From: Candidatus Fermentithermobacillaceae bacterium
GTDB lineage: Bacteria > Bacillota > Sulfobacillia > Fermentithermobacillales > DUSS01
NCBI GenBank assembly: GCA_020725645.1
Contig: DYEQ01000092.1
Coordinates: 1 to 64,000 of the forward strand
Direction: 5' to 3'
Length of the DNA stretch: 64,000 bases
The translations under genes and the position numbers were made by a program. Shown piece by piece: positions 1 through 9,237 of the stretch (its first letter is position 1; every line of letters starts with the position of its first letter). Below the pieces are notes generated by a model that was not told the origin of the DNA, ran no database searches, and saw only the letters and a list, made by a program, of their open reading frames with translations.

Positions 1-1164
1 ATCTATGAAAAAGTAGACGGAGGCCTCGACCATTTCCACGAGAGTCCGCGCCCTTTCCCTCAGTGACGACACCACCTTTTTCAACCATTCCCACTTTAGC
101 TCAACTTCGTCCCGGCGGAGAAGCGAACCTCTTACCGCGAACTCGGCGTAAAGACCGGTGAGACGGTCCAGATCAATAGTGCGCACGTAATACCCGTTCA
201 TCCAGGTCATCTTGGTCACGTCGTAGATGGCGGGCGTAGCTGAGACCTTCTTCAAGTCGAAGTCGCGCACCATTTCCTCGAGGGAAAGGATCTCCTTGGA
301 TGGGTCGGGAGGAGTCCATCCGAGAAGAGCGATGTAATTGACTATCGCTTCGGGAAGGTATCCTCCGTCCCTGAATTCCTCAACGCTCTGAGCACCGTGA
401 CGCTTGGATAGTTTTGACCGGTCCGGGGCCAGGATCATCGGGACATGGGCGAATTCCGGCGGCGTCCACCCGAACGCCCGGTAGATCATAAGTTGCTTGG
501 GTGTATTGGATAGGTGCTCATCGGCCCGGATGACGTGGGTTATCCCCATGAGGTGGTCGTCCACCACACACGCGAAGTTGTACGTGGGGAAGCCGTCGGA
601 CTTCATGATGACGAAATCGGATACTTCCTCGTTAGTGAAAGATACGTCCCCGTGAACGATATCTTTCACCACGGTGGCGCCGGACGACGGAGTCTTCAAC
701 CGCAACACAGGCTTGCGCCCCTCTGCTTCGAACGCGCGGATTTCCTGCTCTGACAGGCGCCGGCATCTTCCGTCGTAACCGACGTAGCGTCCGGAACTTC
801 TGGCTTCCTCCCGTCGAGCTTTGAGTTCCTCCGGCGTGCAGTAGCAGCGGTAAGCTTCGCCCTTTTCCAGAAGGATGGCGGCGTGCTTTACGTAGACATC
901 GCGACGTTGAGATTGAAAGTAGGGACCGTGCTCCCCGCCTACACCGGGCCCCTCGTCCCACATCAGGCCAAGCCAGCGGAAGCTTTCCATCATCTTCTCG
1001 GCGGAATCCGTTATGGTCCTGTCCGCGTCGGTGTCTTCCACCCGCAGGACGAACGTCCCCCCTGTACGGCGGGCGAAAAGCCAGTTAAATAAAGCGGTTC
1101 TCGCACCTCCTATGTGCAGATAACCCGTCGGGGACGGAGCGAACCTCACCCTTACCCCGCTCAC
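1..1164 (-). CDS. gltX: Glutamyl-tRNA synthetase, C-terminus beyond left edge
   Basis: Manual reverse translation from GTG at 1164: VSGVRVRFAPSPTGYLHIGGARTALFNWLFARR...; HIGGARTA and DRSKLSKRHG (KLSKR) class I motifs; GGAGG RBS upstream. Confidence 0.95.
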   Translation of the reverse strand, partial: MSGVRVRFAPSPTGYLHIGGARTALFNWLFARRTGGTFVLRVEDTDADRTITDSAEKMMESFRWLGLMWDEGPGVGGEHGPYFQSQRRDVYVKHAAILLEKGEAYRCYCTPEELKARREEARSSGRYVGYDGRCRRLSEQEIRAFEAEGRKPVLRLKTPSSGATVVKDIVHGDVSFTNEEVSDFVIMKSDGFPTYNFACVVDDHLMGITHVIRADEHLSNTPKQLMIYRAFGWTPPEFAHVPMILAPDRSKLSKRHGAQSVEEFRDGGYLPEAIVNYIALLGWTPPDPSKEILSLEEMVRDFDLKKVSATPAIYDVTKMTWMNGYYVRTIDLDRLTGLYAEFAVRGSLLRRDEVELKWEWLKKVVSSLRERARTLVEMVEASVYFFID

Positions 1165-1428
1165 GAATTGGACCCTCCTCCCATAGAAGACCGGTCTTTG
1201 GCAGATACCTGCAACACGCCCCCGTAGCGCTGGAAGGAGACCGGCGAGCCCCCTCCACAATACACGCAGATCGTGATAATCACAGGACCTACCCGCGTGA
1301 CCTGGGGACTCCGCCCCAGGATGCGGCGCTGCCTGCTCAAGACCCACCTTGCGGCTCAGCAACACTGCGGGAAGGAACCGGCTCTGAAGTATCCTGCCTA
1401 TCCGGACGTCTCCAGAGCTCCTACCTCA

Positions 1429-2346
1429 CTATTCAGACTGAGCCAGAAGGGCTTCCCATTGCCTATCCACTTCCTGCTGGAGTTCCTCGAGAAGGCTCTC
1501 GTTGCCCGGTTTGAACAAATGATTAAACCGTCCCTGCCGCTTCAGGAACTCCACCAGGGGCTTCTTTTCCCTTGGCTTATAAGTCACCCGAATCTTCCCG
1601 TTTTCCACCTCGTACAACGCCCAGAAGCACGTGTCCACGGCAAGCCGGCACAGCTCGATAGTATCCGAAGAGTCGTACCGCCACCCTCTGGGACACGGAG
1701 CGATAACGTTGAGGAACGCCGGCCCGTCAGCTGAAAAAGCCTTTTCAGCTTTGGCGTAAAGGTCGTTCCAGTGTGCGGGCGAGACCTGAGCTGCGTAAGG
1801 GATGTTGTGGGCCACCACTATCTTCGTTAGGTCTTTCCGGCTTCCCCGCTTTCCCGGTTGCACCTTGCCGACCGGGCTGGTCGTAGTCTCAGCGCCCTTG
1901 GGAGTTGCAGACGACCTTTGAATCCCGGTATTCATATAGGCACCGTTATCGTAGCAGACGTAGACCATCTTGTGCCCTCGCTCGAGCGCGCCTGATAAGC
2001 TCTGAAGTCCGATGTCATAAGTGCCGCCGTCTCCGCCGAAAGCTATAAATTTAATGTCCTGCGAGATTTTGCCCTGTCTCTTTAAGGACCTGTAAGCAGC
2101 TTCCACACCGCTCAAGGATGCGGCGGCGGACTCGAAAGCGGTATGAATCCAGGGGCTCTGCCACGAAGTAAACGGATATATCGTCGTCGAAACCTCGAGG
2201 CACCCGGTGGCGTTAGCTACGACTACCGGCCCGTGCGCCGCTTTCAAAACTTGCCTGACGACTATGGGGGCGCCGCACCCTGCACACATGCGATGTCCGG
2301 GTGCAAGCACCTCGGGTATCCTCGAAAGCTCTCTCAAAGTAGCCAT
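1429..2346 (-). CDS. porB: 2-oxoacid (pyruvate):ferredoxin oxidoreductase beta subunit
   Basis: HRMCAGCGAPIVVRQ and GDGGTYDIGLQSLSGALERGH TPP-binding motif; operon context with alpha, delta and gamma subunits. Confidence 0.9.
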   Translation of the reverse strand: MATLRELSRIPEVLAPGHRMCAGCGAPIVVRQVLKAAHGPVVVANATGCLEVSTTIYPFTSWQSPWIHTAFESAAASLSGVEAAYRSLKRQGKISQDIKFIAFGGDGGTYDIGLQSLSGALERGHKMVYVCYDNGAYMNTGIQRSSATPKGAETTTSPVGKVQPGKRGSRKDLTKIVVAHNIPYAAQVSPAHWNDLYAKAEKAFSADGPAFLNVIAPCPRGWRYDSSDTIELCRLAVDTCFWALYEVENGKIRVTYKPREKKPLVEFLKRQGRFNHLFKPGNESLLEELQQEVDRQWEALLAQSE

Positions 2347-2357
2347 GGTCCAGCCTC

Positions 2358-3545
2358 CTATTCCCTCACGTCGAGATAGCTGACGGGCGTCTTTACCGAA
2401 CCTCTGGCGAGATCCGCCGCCAGATCTGCAAATACGCTTTCGATCTGAGCGGTCCCGACATCCCGTCCGCCCAGTCCGAAAATGTAATTTCTCATGAGGG
2501 GTCTTGTGGGAGCGTCGTAAAACGCCGCTCTGATTTCACAGAACAAAGGACCGCCCTGCGTGGAAAAGGTCTCGGCCCTGTCCAGGATCGCGACGGCCGT
2601 GGCTTGGGACAAAGCTTCTCTTAATTCATTAGCGGGGAACGGTCTTATAACCCTGGGCTTTAAAAGGCCCACTTTTTCTCCTTTTCTCCTCAACTCGTCC
2701 ACGACAGCTCTGGTAGTACCGGCGGTCGATGACAGCACCACTATCACCCGCTCGGCATCCTCGAGCTTGTAGCCCTCGAGGAACCCATACTCTCTTCCGG
2801 TCAGGCGGGCGTACTCTTTGCCCACCTCGAGGATGACGCGGCGAGATGCCTCCATAGCTTTGGCCTGCTGGAATTTCATTTCGAACAGATAGTCGGGAAG
2901 GACCAGCGGGCCGACGGTGACGGGGTTATCCACATCAAGCACCGAGTACACGGGTTTGTACTCTCCGACGAATTGGGCGACTTCCTCATCGGAGAGCACT
3001 TCCAAACTCTCTATACCGTGACTGGTGATGAATCCGTCCTGGCAGACCATGACCGGAAGCTGGACATCCGGATGTTCCGCTATCCTGACCGCCTGTATCA
3101 TGTTATCGTAAGCTTCCTGGGCACTTTCGGAGTACAGCTGGATCCAGCCCGTGGTCAACGCACCCATGGTATCCGAGTGATCACAATGGATGTTGATGGG
3201 TCCGGAAAGGGTCCTGTTAACTACGGGCATAACTATGGGCAGTCTGTACCCGGAAGCTATGTGAAGCATTTCCCACATGAGCGCCAGTCCCTGCGAAGAC
3301 GTGGCGGTCATCGCCCTGGCGCCCGAAGCAGCTGCGCCTATGGTCGCGGACATCGCCGAATGTTCACTTTCCACGGTGACGAATTCGGTTTTGACCATTC
3401 CGTCCGCTACGAATTGCGAGAAAAACTGCACTATATCGGTCTGAGGTGTAATGGGGTAAGCCGCCACTACGTCGGGGTTGATTTGCCTCATGGCGTGGGC
3501 GACCGCCTCGTTACCGGTCATGGCCACGTGTTGTCTAGATCCCAT
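2358..3545 (-). CDS. porA: 2-oxoacid (pyruvate):ferredoxin oxidoreductase alpha subunit
   Basis: TGNEAVAHAMRQINPDVVAAYPITPQTDIVQFFSQFVADG; operon context. Confidence 0.92.
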   Translation of the reverse strand: MGSRQHVAMTGNEAVAHAMRQINPDVVAAYPITPQTDIVQFFSQFVADGMVKTEFVTVESEHSAMSATIGAAASGARAMTATSSQGLALMWEMLHIASGYRLPIVMPVVNRTLSGPINIHCDHSDTMGALTTGWIQLYSESAQEAYDNMIQAVRIAEHPDVQLPVMVCQDGFITSHGIESLEVLSDEEVAQFVGEYKPVYSVLDVDNPVTVGPLVLPDYLFEMKFQQAKAMEASRRVILEVGKEYARLTGREYGFLEGYKLEDAERVIVVLSSTAGTTRAVVDELRRKGEKVGLLKPRVIRPFPANELREALSQATAVAILDRAETFSTQGGPLFCEIRAAFYDAPTRPLMRNYIFGLGGRDVGTAQIESVFADLAADLARGSVKTPVSYLDVRE

Positions 3546-3594
3546 CGCTAGATAACCCTCCTTGGATCGAGAAAGCTTCCGCCGTTCAGCTTCT

Positions 3595-3882
3595 TTACGC
3601 CTCTCTCTCGAGCCTCAACGCCTTTTCCTTTCTAGGGCATTCACGAACGCATATTCCGCAACCCTTGCAGTGGCTGTAGTCGATCCCCTTCATCTTTCCG
3701 TCTTCGACCTCTATTGCATTGTCGGGACAATAAACCCAGCAGATCAGGCAATGAACACACCCCTCCGGGATCCATACGGGTCGCTGACTCCTCCACTCAC
3801 CGGTCCTGTAGGACCTGGAATTGCCGGGCGCCGGGATGATCCCACCGATCGGAATGTCTTTTGCTGACTTTAGCTCGGTCAC
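3595..3882 (-). CDS. porD: 2-oxoacid:ferredoxin oxidoreductase delta (4Fe-4S ferredoxin) subunit
   Basis: Two Cys clusters: CVHCLICWVYCPDNAI and CKGCGICVRECPRK. Confidence 0.92.
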   Translation of the reverse strand: MTELKSAKDIPIGGIIPAPGNSRSYRTGEWRSQRPVWIPEGCVHCLICWVYCPDNAIEVEDGKMKGIDYSHCKGCGICVRECPRKEKALRLEREA

Positions 3883-4457
3883 TCTGATTTCACCTCTTCA
3901 TAAGCTCTCTTGATCGCCTTGATATTGCCCTCAACCACGTTCGTCCTGCCATGAAACTTCTTCAGCAGGTCCTTTCTTATCGTCTCAAGGAACAGGTCGA
4001 AGGGAATTATCCCGGAAAGCCTCAAAAAGGCACCCATCATCGGGGTGTTGGGAATGTCTCTTCCAATTGTTTCTATGGAAATTCCCGAAGCATCGATTGT
4101 GGCAACCTTACCATCTTTCAAGGGTATCTTCTTACGGGCTTCCTCCGGCGAGAGCGTGGTGTTGATGAGCACCGTCCCCCCCGGTCGTAGTCCTTCAGAG
4201 ACGTCTACCGAGCCCAGAAGCGTCGGATCGAGCACCAACACAAAGTCCGGATGTTCCACCGGAGAGTGAATGGTTATCGGCTCGTCTCCCACGCGGTTAA
4301 AGGCGCGTATCGGCGCCCCCATCCGTTCGGGCCCGTATTCCGGAAACCCCTGGACGTGCTTGCCGGCGGCGTGACAGGTCTCGGCAAGAAGCGTCGATGC
4401 GGTCTTAGCCCCCTGCCCTCCTCTGGCGTGCCAGCGGATTTCGATCATGTTCCTCAC
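3879..4457 (-). CDS. porG: 2-oxoacid:ferredoxin oxidoreductase gamma subunit
   Basis: IEIRWHARGGQGAKTASTLLAE...GKHVQGFPEYGPERMGAPIRAFNRV. Confidence 0.92.
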   Translation of the reverse strand: MRNMIEIRWHARGGQGAKTASTLLAETCHAAGKHVQGFPEYGPERMGAPIRAFNRVGDEPITIHSPVEHPDFVLVLDPTLLGSVDVSEGLRPGGTVLINTTLSPEEARKKIPLKDGKVATIDASGISIETIGRDIPNTPMMGAFLRLSGIIPFDLFLETIRKDLLKKFHGRTNVVEGNIKAIKRAYEEVKSE

Positions 4458-4500
4458 GGGTAACTGCCTCCCTCTTGAATTATCGATCTATCCCCTGTAA

Positions 4501-4535
4501 CACAAAAATCCGTGCTCCGGAGAGCACGTTTTGTG
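4501..4535. promoter_or_regulatory. Bulged 14-bp hairpin upstream of the por operon (bidirectional terminator/attenuator-like)
   Basis: CACAAAA-ATC-CGTGCTC-CGGA-GAGCACG-TTTTGTG: two perfect 7-bp helices separated by a 3-nt bulge. Confidence 0.55.
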
Positions 4536-4774
4536 CAAATCGCCCACGTATAACAGCATTAGTACGCATAAACTTTGACACTCCTATTTAAGACACACTA
4601 ACAAATGGGTCAGCTAAGCGTCAAGTTGCCCGTCCGGCCACCGCGTCAACTTCCACTACCACACCGTAAGGGAACTAAAGTAAGCAAAGGTTTTTTCGGC
4701 TCATAAAGGATCTTCGGATGCCGAAGAAAAAAGGGTCATAAATACAGTCTCTCGCTTCGAGGAGGAAGTCCATC

Positions 4775-6325
4775 ATGTACGATGTGGTGTTCAGGAACGC
4801 CCGGATCTTGGACGGTACGGGCGCACCCTGGTATAAAGGCGACGTCGCGGTAAAAGACGGACGGATAGCTAAAGTCGGTATGGTAGAGGCGAAGGGACGT
4901 GAGGAGGTCGACTGCACCGGTAATTACCTGTGCCCCGGGTTCATCGACGCTCATTCCCACTCCGATCAGGCTTTAGTAACCACCCCGACAGCTGATAGTA
5001 AGGTCATGCAAGGTGTCACGCTGGAGGTCATAGGCCAGTGCGGAGCGTCGGCAGCTCCACGAGGGATGAGCCCTGACGAGGGAGATGAAGACGGTGACGA
5101 GACCTTAAAGCCTTCGTGGACCGACATGGGATCGTACCTGGATTTGCTCGAGACGAACGGCGTCAGCGTGAATGTAGCTGCTCTGGTGGGTCACGGGTCC
5201 GTGAGGCGCCAGGTTATGGGTTCTCTCATGCGAGGCCCCACCGCCGACGAAATGAACCTCATGAAGCGCCTTGTGGCCGAAGCGATGGATCAGGGCGCCT
5301 GGGGGATATCCACCGGCCTCATCTATGTCCCGGGCGTCTATGCCGGGACGGAAGAGATTATCGAGCTCGCCAAGGTAGTTTCCTCGCGCCGGGGCGTGTA
5401 TTTCACCCATATGAGAAACGAGGGTCCGAACCTCCTCGAAGCCATTGAAGAAGCTTTGCGCATCGGAAGGGAAGCGGACATCCCCGTCCAGATATCCCAC
5501 TTTAAGGCGGCAGGCAAGGCTAACTGGGGAAAGGTTACGGAAGGAATCGAGATGATCGAACGAGCTAGACGCTCCGGGCTCGATGTCACCGCCGATCAGT
5601 ACCCTTACATTGCTTCTTCTACGGGACTCGGGGCCTTCGTCCCCTCGTGGGTTTGGGAAGGCGGCAGGGAAGCTGCTCTGGGCCGCATGAGAGATCCCGT
5701 CGAGCGACGGCGGATAATTGATGCCGTCGCGGGACGGGATATTTGGTCCGACCTGGTGATAGCTAACGTATCCTCCGTCCTTGACGCCGACTTCGTCGGC
5801 AAAAGCGTCGCCGACATCGCAAAGGTCCTCGGCGTTTCGCCGGAAGAAGCTTGCCTCGGGTTACTCGAGCGCAACCTGGGTGTCGTGCAAATAGTGAACT
5901 TCGCCATGAGCGAAGACGATGTAAAGACCGTCATGAAACAACCTTGGGTGATGGTGGGTTCGGACGCGCGGGCTTTGAAGAAGGAAACAGCTAAGGGCCA
6001 GCCTCATCCAAGGTCATATGGAACTTTCGCCAGAATACTCGCCAAGTACGTCAGGGAAGAAAGAACGTTGCGGTTAGAAGAAGCGGTCAGAAAAATGACA
6101 TCGCTGCCCGTGATGCGCCTCGGTCTTCAGGATAGGGGCCTCGTTCGGGAGGGGATGTGGGCCGACCTCGTTCTATTCGACGCCGGCGAAATCGCCGATG
6201 TGGCGACTTATACTGACCCGCATCACTACGCCAAGGGAATTCTTCGCGTGCTGGTAAACGGCGTAGATGTCGTAAGGGACGGAAAACACACGGGAAAGCG
6301 TCCGGGGAGAGTTCTCCGGCATTAG
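4775..6325 (+). CDS. N-acyl-D-amino-acid deacylase / D-aminoacylase family amidohydrolase
   Basis: MYDVVFRNARILDGTGAPWYKGDVAVKDGRI...CPGFIDAHSHSDQ...YFTHMRNEG...ISHFKAAGKANWG. Confidence 0.9.
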   Translation: MYDVVFRNARILDGTGAPWYKGDVAVKDGRIAKVGMVEAKGREEVDCTGNYLCPGFIDAHSHSDQALVTTPTADSKVMQGVTLEVIGQCGASAAPRGMSPDEGDEDGDETLKPSWTDMGSYLDLLETNGVSVNVAALVGHGSVRRQVMGSLMRGPTADEMNLMKRLVAEAMDQGAWGISTGLIYVPGVYAGTEEIIELAKVVSSRRGVYFTHMRNEGPNLLEAIEEALRIGREADIPVQISHFKAAGKANWGKVTEGIEMIERARRSGLDVTADQYPYIASSTGLGAFVPSWVWEGGREAALGRMRDPVERRRIIDAVAGRDIWSDLVIANVSSVLDADFVGKSVADIAKVLGVSPEEACLGLLERNLGVVQIVNFAMSEDDVKTVMKQPWVMVGSDARALKKETAKGQPHPRSYGTFARILAKYVREERTLRLEEAVRKMTSLPVMRLGLQDRGLVREGMWADLVLFDAGEIADVATYTDPHHYAKGILRVLVNGVDVVRDGKHTGKRPGRVLRH

Positions 6326-6439
6326 GCTTACTCCGTTCGCACCGGATGGTCGCGGAATACTCGAGGCGCGCTCGTGACGACGGGGCGGGAAACTTACAAC
6401 CTACAGCCCGTGGGCGGTTTTTCCCGTAATAATAGACAA

Positions 6440-7504
6440 TTACCGTTTCCGTGCAGCGAGTCCTGAGCCATGCCGGGTTCTCATCCCCGCCCTCTTACGA
6501 CCCGAGTATCCAAGCGGGGCGTCGGCCGGAAGATGCGTGTACTCGACCGTCAATTGCCTGGGCCGAACCCCCAGGGATTCATCCAATCGTTCGTAGGCGC
6601 AGCGTACGTAAGCTTCGACCACATCGTATCCGACGGCGTTTCTTCCTAAGGCTAGAGCTACCTTGGTCGTTTGCCCCGAGCCGACAAAAGGATCGAGCAC
6701 GGTATCGCCGGGGTAAGAGTATAGCTGGATGAGGCGGTATGGTATTTCTTCCGGAAAAGGGCAAGGATGCTCGAGGGCGTTCGGGGGCACGGGAGCGATG
6801 TGCCAGACGTTGTTGGCGATCTCCTTCGTAAAAAGCTCACCTACGGGATACCTGGCTGCGTCCCGCCGGTCCTGGGAGGCGGCACGGTAAATGGGCTCGC
6901 CGCTCTTGCGAAATACCAGGATATACTCGGTCATGATGTTCGGATGGTAGTACCCGGGATACGGGTGCTGGATGAACACGCCGGCCCGCTTGACCCCCGC
7001 CGTGGTTTTGTGCCAGACGATGTCCTGGTGAAACCTCCAGCCGATTCCAGCAAGGCAGCTTACAAGATCAAAAGGCACCGGGTACAGAGTTCCTTCCATC
7101 AGCACCGTGCCCACGACGACGGCTAGAAAGCCGCCGGGCCTGGTCTTTCTAAGGGTTTCTCCGAAGATACCGGTGACCCACCGGAGATAAGAACGATAGT
7201 CCTCGAATCCATTGGCGTAAGAGCGCGTCCTGAAAGACTGATTCGGGTCTTGTGCATGACGGTCGTAATCTATGGCGTTCCAGTACGGCGGAGAAGTCAC
7301 CGTAAGGGCAACGCTTTCGTCGGGAACTTCCGGCATCTCTTCACTACTACCACAGTAAAGGCGAGCTTCCACTCGGTTACTGCCGAGGGAGCGCGCCTTG
7401 ACCATGACAGGTCGGCCGTTTCCGCGGCCGTTGACGGGAGCAGCCCCTGTCTCGAGAATCGACTCGCCGCTTTGATGAATTTCCCCGCCTTTATCGCACA
7501 GCAT
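6440..7504 (-). CDS. Solitary DNA methyltransferase (beta-type motif order)
   Basis: SVALTVTSPPYWNAIDYD (motif IV) precedes DPFVGSGQTTKVALALGRNAVGYDV (motif I). The ORF track start at 7693 runs into tRNA-Thr; ATG at 7504 with AAAGGTGA RBS is more likely. Confidence 0.8.
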   Translation of the reverse strand: MLCDKGGEIHQSGESILETGAAPVNGRGNGRPVMVKARSLGSNRVEARLYCGSSEEMPEVPDESVALTVTSPPYWNAIDYDRHAQDPNQSFRTRSYANGFEDYRSYLRWVTGIFGETLRKTRPGGFLAVVVGTVLMEGTLYPVPFDLVSCLAGIGWRFHQDIVWHKTTAGVKRAGVFIQHPYPGYYHPNIMTEYILVFRKSGEPIYRAASQDRRDAARYPVGELFTKEIANNVWHIAPVPPNALEHPCPFPEEIPYRLIQLYSYPGDTVLDPFVGSGQTTKVALALGRNAVGYDVVEAYVRCAYERLDESLGVRPRQLTVEYTHLPADAPLGYSGRKRAGMRTRHGSGLAARKR

Positions 7505-7665
7505 AGGGTCACCTTTACCTGAGAATACTTCTCGCCCAGCCTTTTGTGCCACGGCGAAAACCGCGGGTACTTCCACCCTCCGGTTGGCACTTCGACACAG
7601 CTCAGTGCTTGCCCTGCCCCAGGCTCGGATATCAGCGAGGACGCTCATGCGGACTTTCAAATGCG

Positions 7666-7740
7666 TGGAGCCGGCGATGGGATTCGAACCCATGACCTGC
7701 CGATTACGAATCGGCTGCTCTACCGCTGAGCTACGCCGGC
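7666..7740 (-). tRNA. tRNA-Thr(CGT)
   Basis: GCCGGCGTAGCTCAGCGGTAGAGCAGCCGATTCGTAATCGGCAGGTCATGGGTTCGAATCCCATCGCCGGCTCCA; cloverleaf with CCA encoded. Confidence 0.96.
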
Positions 7741-8003
7741 TCGGTCCCCCGAGACTTATCGAGCTACTATAACGGCATAATTCTCACATCCAGAGACAGC
7801 CCCCGGGGTACGACCAAAGCCAATTCTACACGAAGGCAACATCCTGGGCAACAGGGAGCGGGTTGTGGTTCAGACCACGTAATACACCGACCCGTGGCGG
7901 GTGTTTCCAGGTGCTTTACCCCTGGCAAACAAAGGTACCGGCGGTCATGACGGATATGCCGCGCCTGGAGTGCATACCTGCCGGGTGTTGTTCGAGCTCA
8001 CGA

Positions 8004-8042
8004 AGCGAGTTTGCCGGTGAGATATAGCCCGGCAAACTCGCT
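8004..8042. repeat. Perfect 14-bp inverted repeat
   Basis: AGCGAGTTTGCCGG (8004-8017) / CCGGCAAACTCGCT (8029-8042), 11-nt loop, just downstream of the minus-strand ORF ending at 8074. Confidence 0.7.
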
Positions 8043-8073
8043 CCCGGGGACCGGGTTCCATTTATCGCGATGT

Positions 8074-8573
8074 TCAGTTCAGGTCAGCGAAGGTGACGTC
8101 ATCGATGACCGTCGGGTCCGTTCCCGTAGGCGAAGGGGATCTCGTGAAGAGAAGCCGGCAGAAGGCCGTCTCGGGCGGCGCCGTGTCCGTCAAGGCCAGG
8201 ACGGTCACGTGAAATCCGGCCGTAGGTGCGGGCGACGGAACACCGGAGATGAACAGGTACAGCCCGTGCCCGAGCTCCAATCCCGCAGCTGAGAGCCATA
8301 GGCCAGGTCGCCGGCGGTCGTTCCGTTTAGCCCCCACGCAAACGTGAGCTGATAACGTCTACCCGGGATAACCGGGATATCCTGAAAGAGCATTGCGGGG
8401 TCGGCCGGCGTAACCTGACCCAGGAAAGCAGCTTGAGACCCGGTGTGGGCAAGCGTAGCTCCAACGATAGCTACGTTACTGGACTGCCAGTCAGCCAGCG
8501 GGGCCCCAACGGTGCCCGTCTCGAATCCTCCGTTCACAACCAGGTTACCCTTGACCGCTGTTACGAACATCAT
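8074..8573 (-). pseudogene. Frameshifted small 'NGGFE...VDDVxF' protein (carbohydrate-binding/beta-sandwich-like), copy C
   Basis: ORF 8205-8573 (NLVVNGGFETGTVGAPLADWQ...YQLTFAWGLNGTTAGDLAYGSQL) continues in another frame in ORF 8074-8337 (LGHGLYLFISGVPSPAPTAGFHVTVLAL...PTVIDDVTFADLN); AGGAGGTG RBS before ATG. Confidence 0.65.
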
Positions 8574-8593
8574 CGCACCTCCTGCGTTTGGGC

Positions 8594-8824
8594 CTAAGTG
8601 GGTTCATGGAAGAACACGTCATCCACGAACATCCTGGTAGACAGCTGCGGGCTGACCGGCAGCCGTCACGCCCATACCCAGCATGGAGAGGCCCGAGTGC
8701 GAGGTCAGGTCGGTGACCATCACGTTCCTCAGGGTCAAATCGGCAAGGGTGGAGTCTCCCAAAATGCGAGTCCTAGTTCAAACCCCGGGTTTTTAACGAG
8801 GTTTCCTCTTGGCGCGGAAATCAC
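8594..8824 (-). pseudogene. Remnant of the same family, copy B: frameshift plus internal deletion
   Basis: Manual translation: VISAPRGNLVKNPGFELGLAFWETP | (frame change) ADLTLRNVMVTDLTSHSGLSMLGMGVTAAGQPAAVYQDV | (frame change) MFVDDVFFHEPT*; GAGGAGG RBS upstream. Confidence 0.6.
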
Positions 8825-8846
8825 ACATACCACCTCCTCGACATGC

Positions 8847-9134
8847 CTAACTATGCTGTTCGAACAGCACGTCGTCGACAAGGACGAAGTTGCCGGGTGC
8901 GCCCGGCGCCTTGCTCAGGATGATCCTGGCCATAACAGCTACGGCAGGCGCCTGAACTGTGTAGATGATTATGGCCTTGTAAGCTCCCGTAGCTGCCGCA
9001 CCAATGGTCACCGCGGGCACCAGCACCGGGCTTGGTCCTTCCAGAGCGGTCCCTAGATCATCTCCGGTCGAGTCGAGCCTCGGATGTCGGGGCACATGTC
9101 CTGGCGTAAGAAGTAGAAGACGAAATGAGCTCAA
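8847..9134 (-). pseudogene. C-terminal fragment of the same family, copy A
   Basis: ...AIIIYTVQAPAVAVMARIILSKAPGAPGNFVLVDDVLFEQHS*; no NGGFE/NPGFE N-terminus before the adjacent tRNA-Gly. Confidence 0.55.
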
Positions 9135-9162
9135 TGGTATAGGAGAACGGGGGGAATAAAAA

Positions 9163-9237
9163 TGGAGCGAGAGACGGGATTCGAACCCGCGACCCTCGGC
9201 TTGGGAAGCCGATGTTCTACCACTAAACTACTCTCGC
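9163..9237 (-). tRNA. tRNA-Gly(CCC)
   Basis: GCGAGAGTAGTTTAGTGGTAGAACATCGGCTTCCCAAGCCGAGGGTCGCGGGTTCGAATCCCGTCTCTCGCTCCA. Confidence 0.96.

Noticed and set aside
7505-7693. N-terminal extension of the methyltransferase ORF
   Set aside because: Begins inside tRNA-Thr (GSNPIAGS is antisense-like tRNA translation); ATG 7504 has a better RBS
8598-9056. 152-aa plus-strand ORF in the decayed interval
   Set aside because: No domain; the minus strand carries RBSs and family motifs instead
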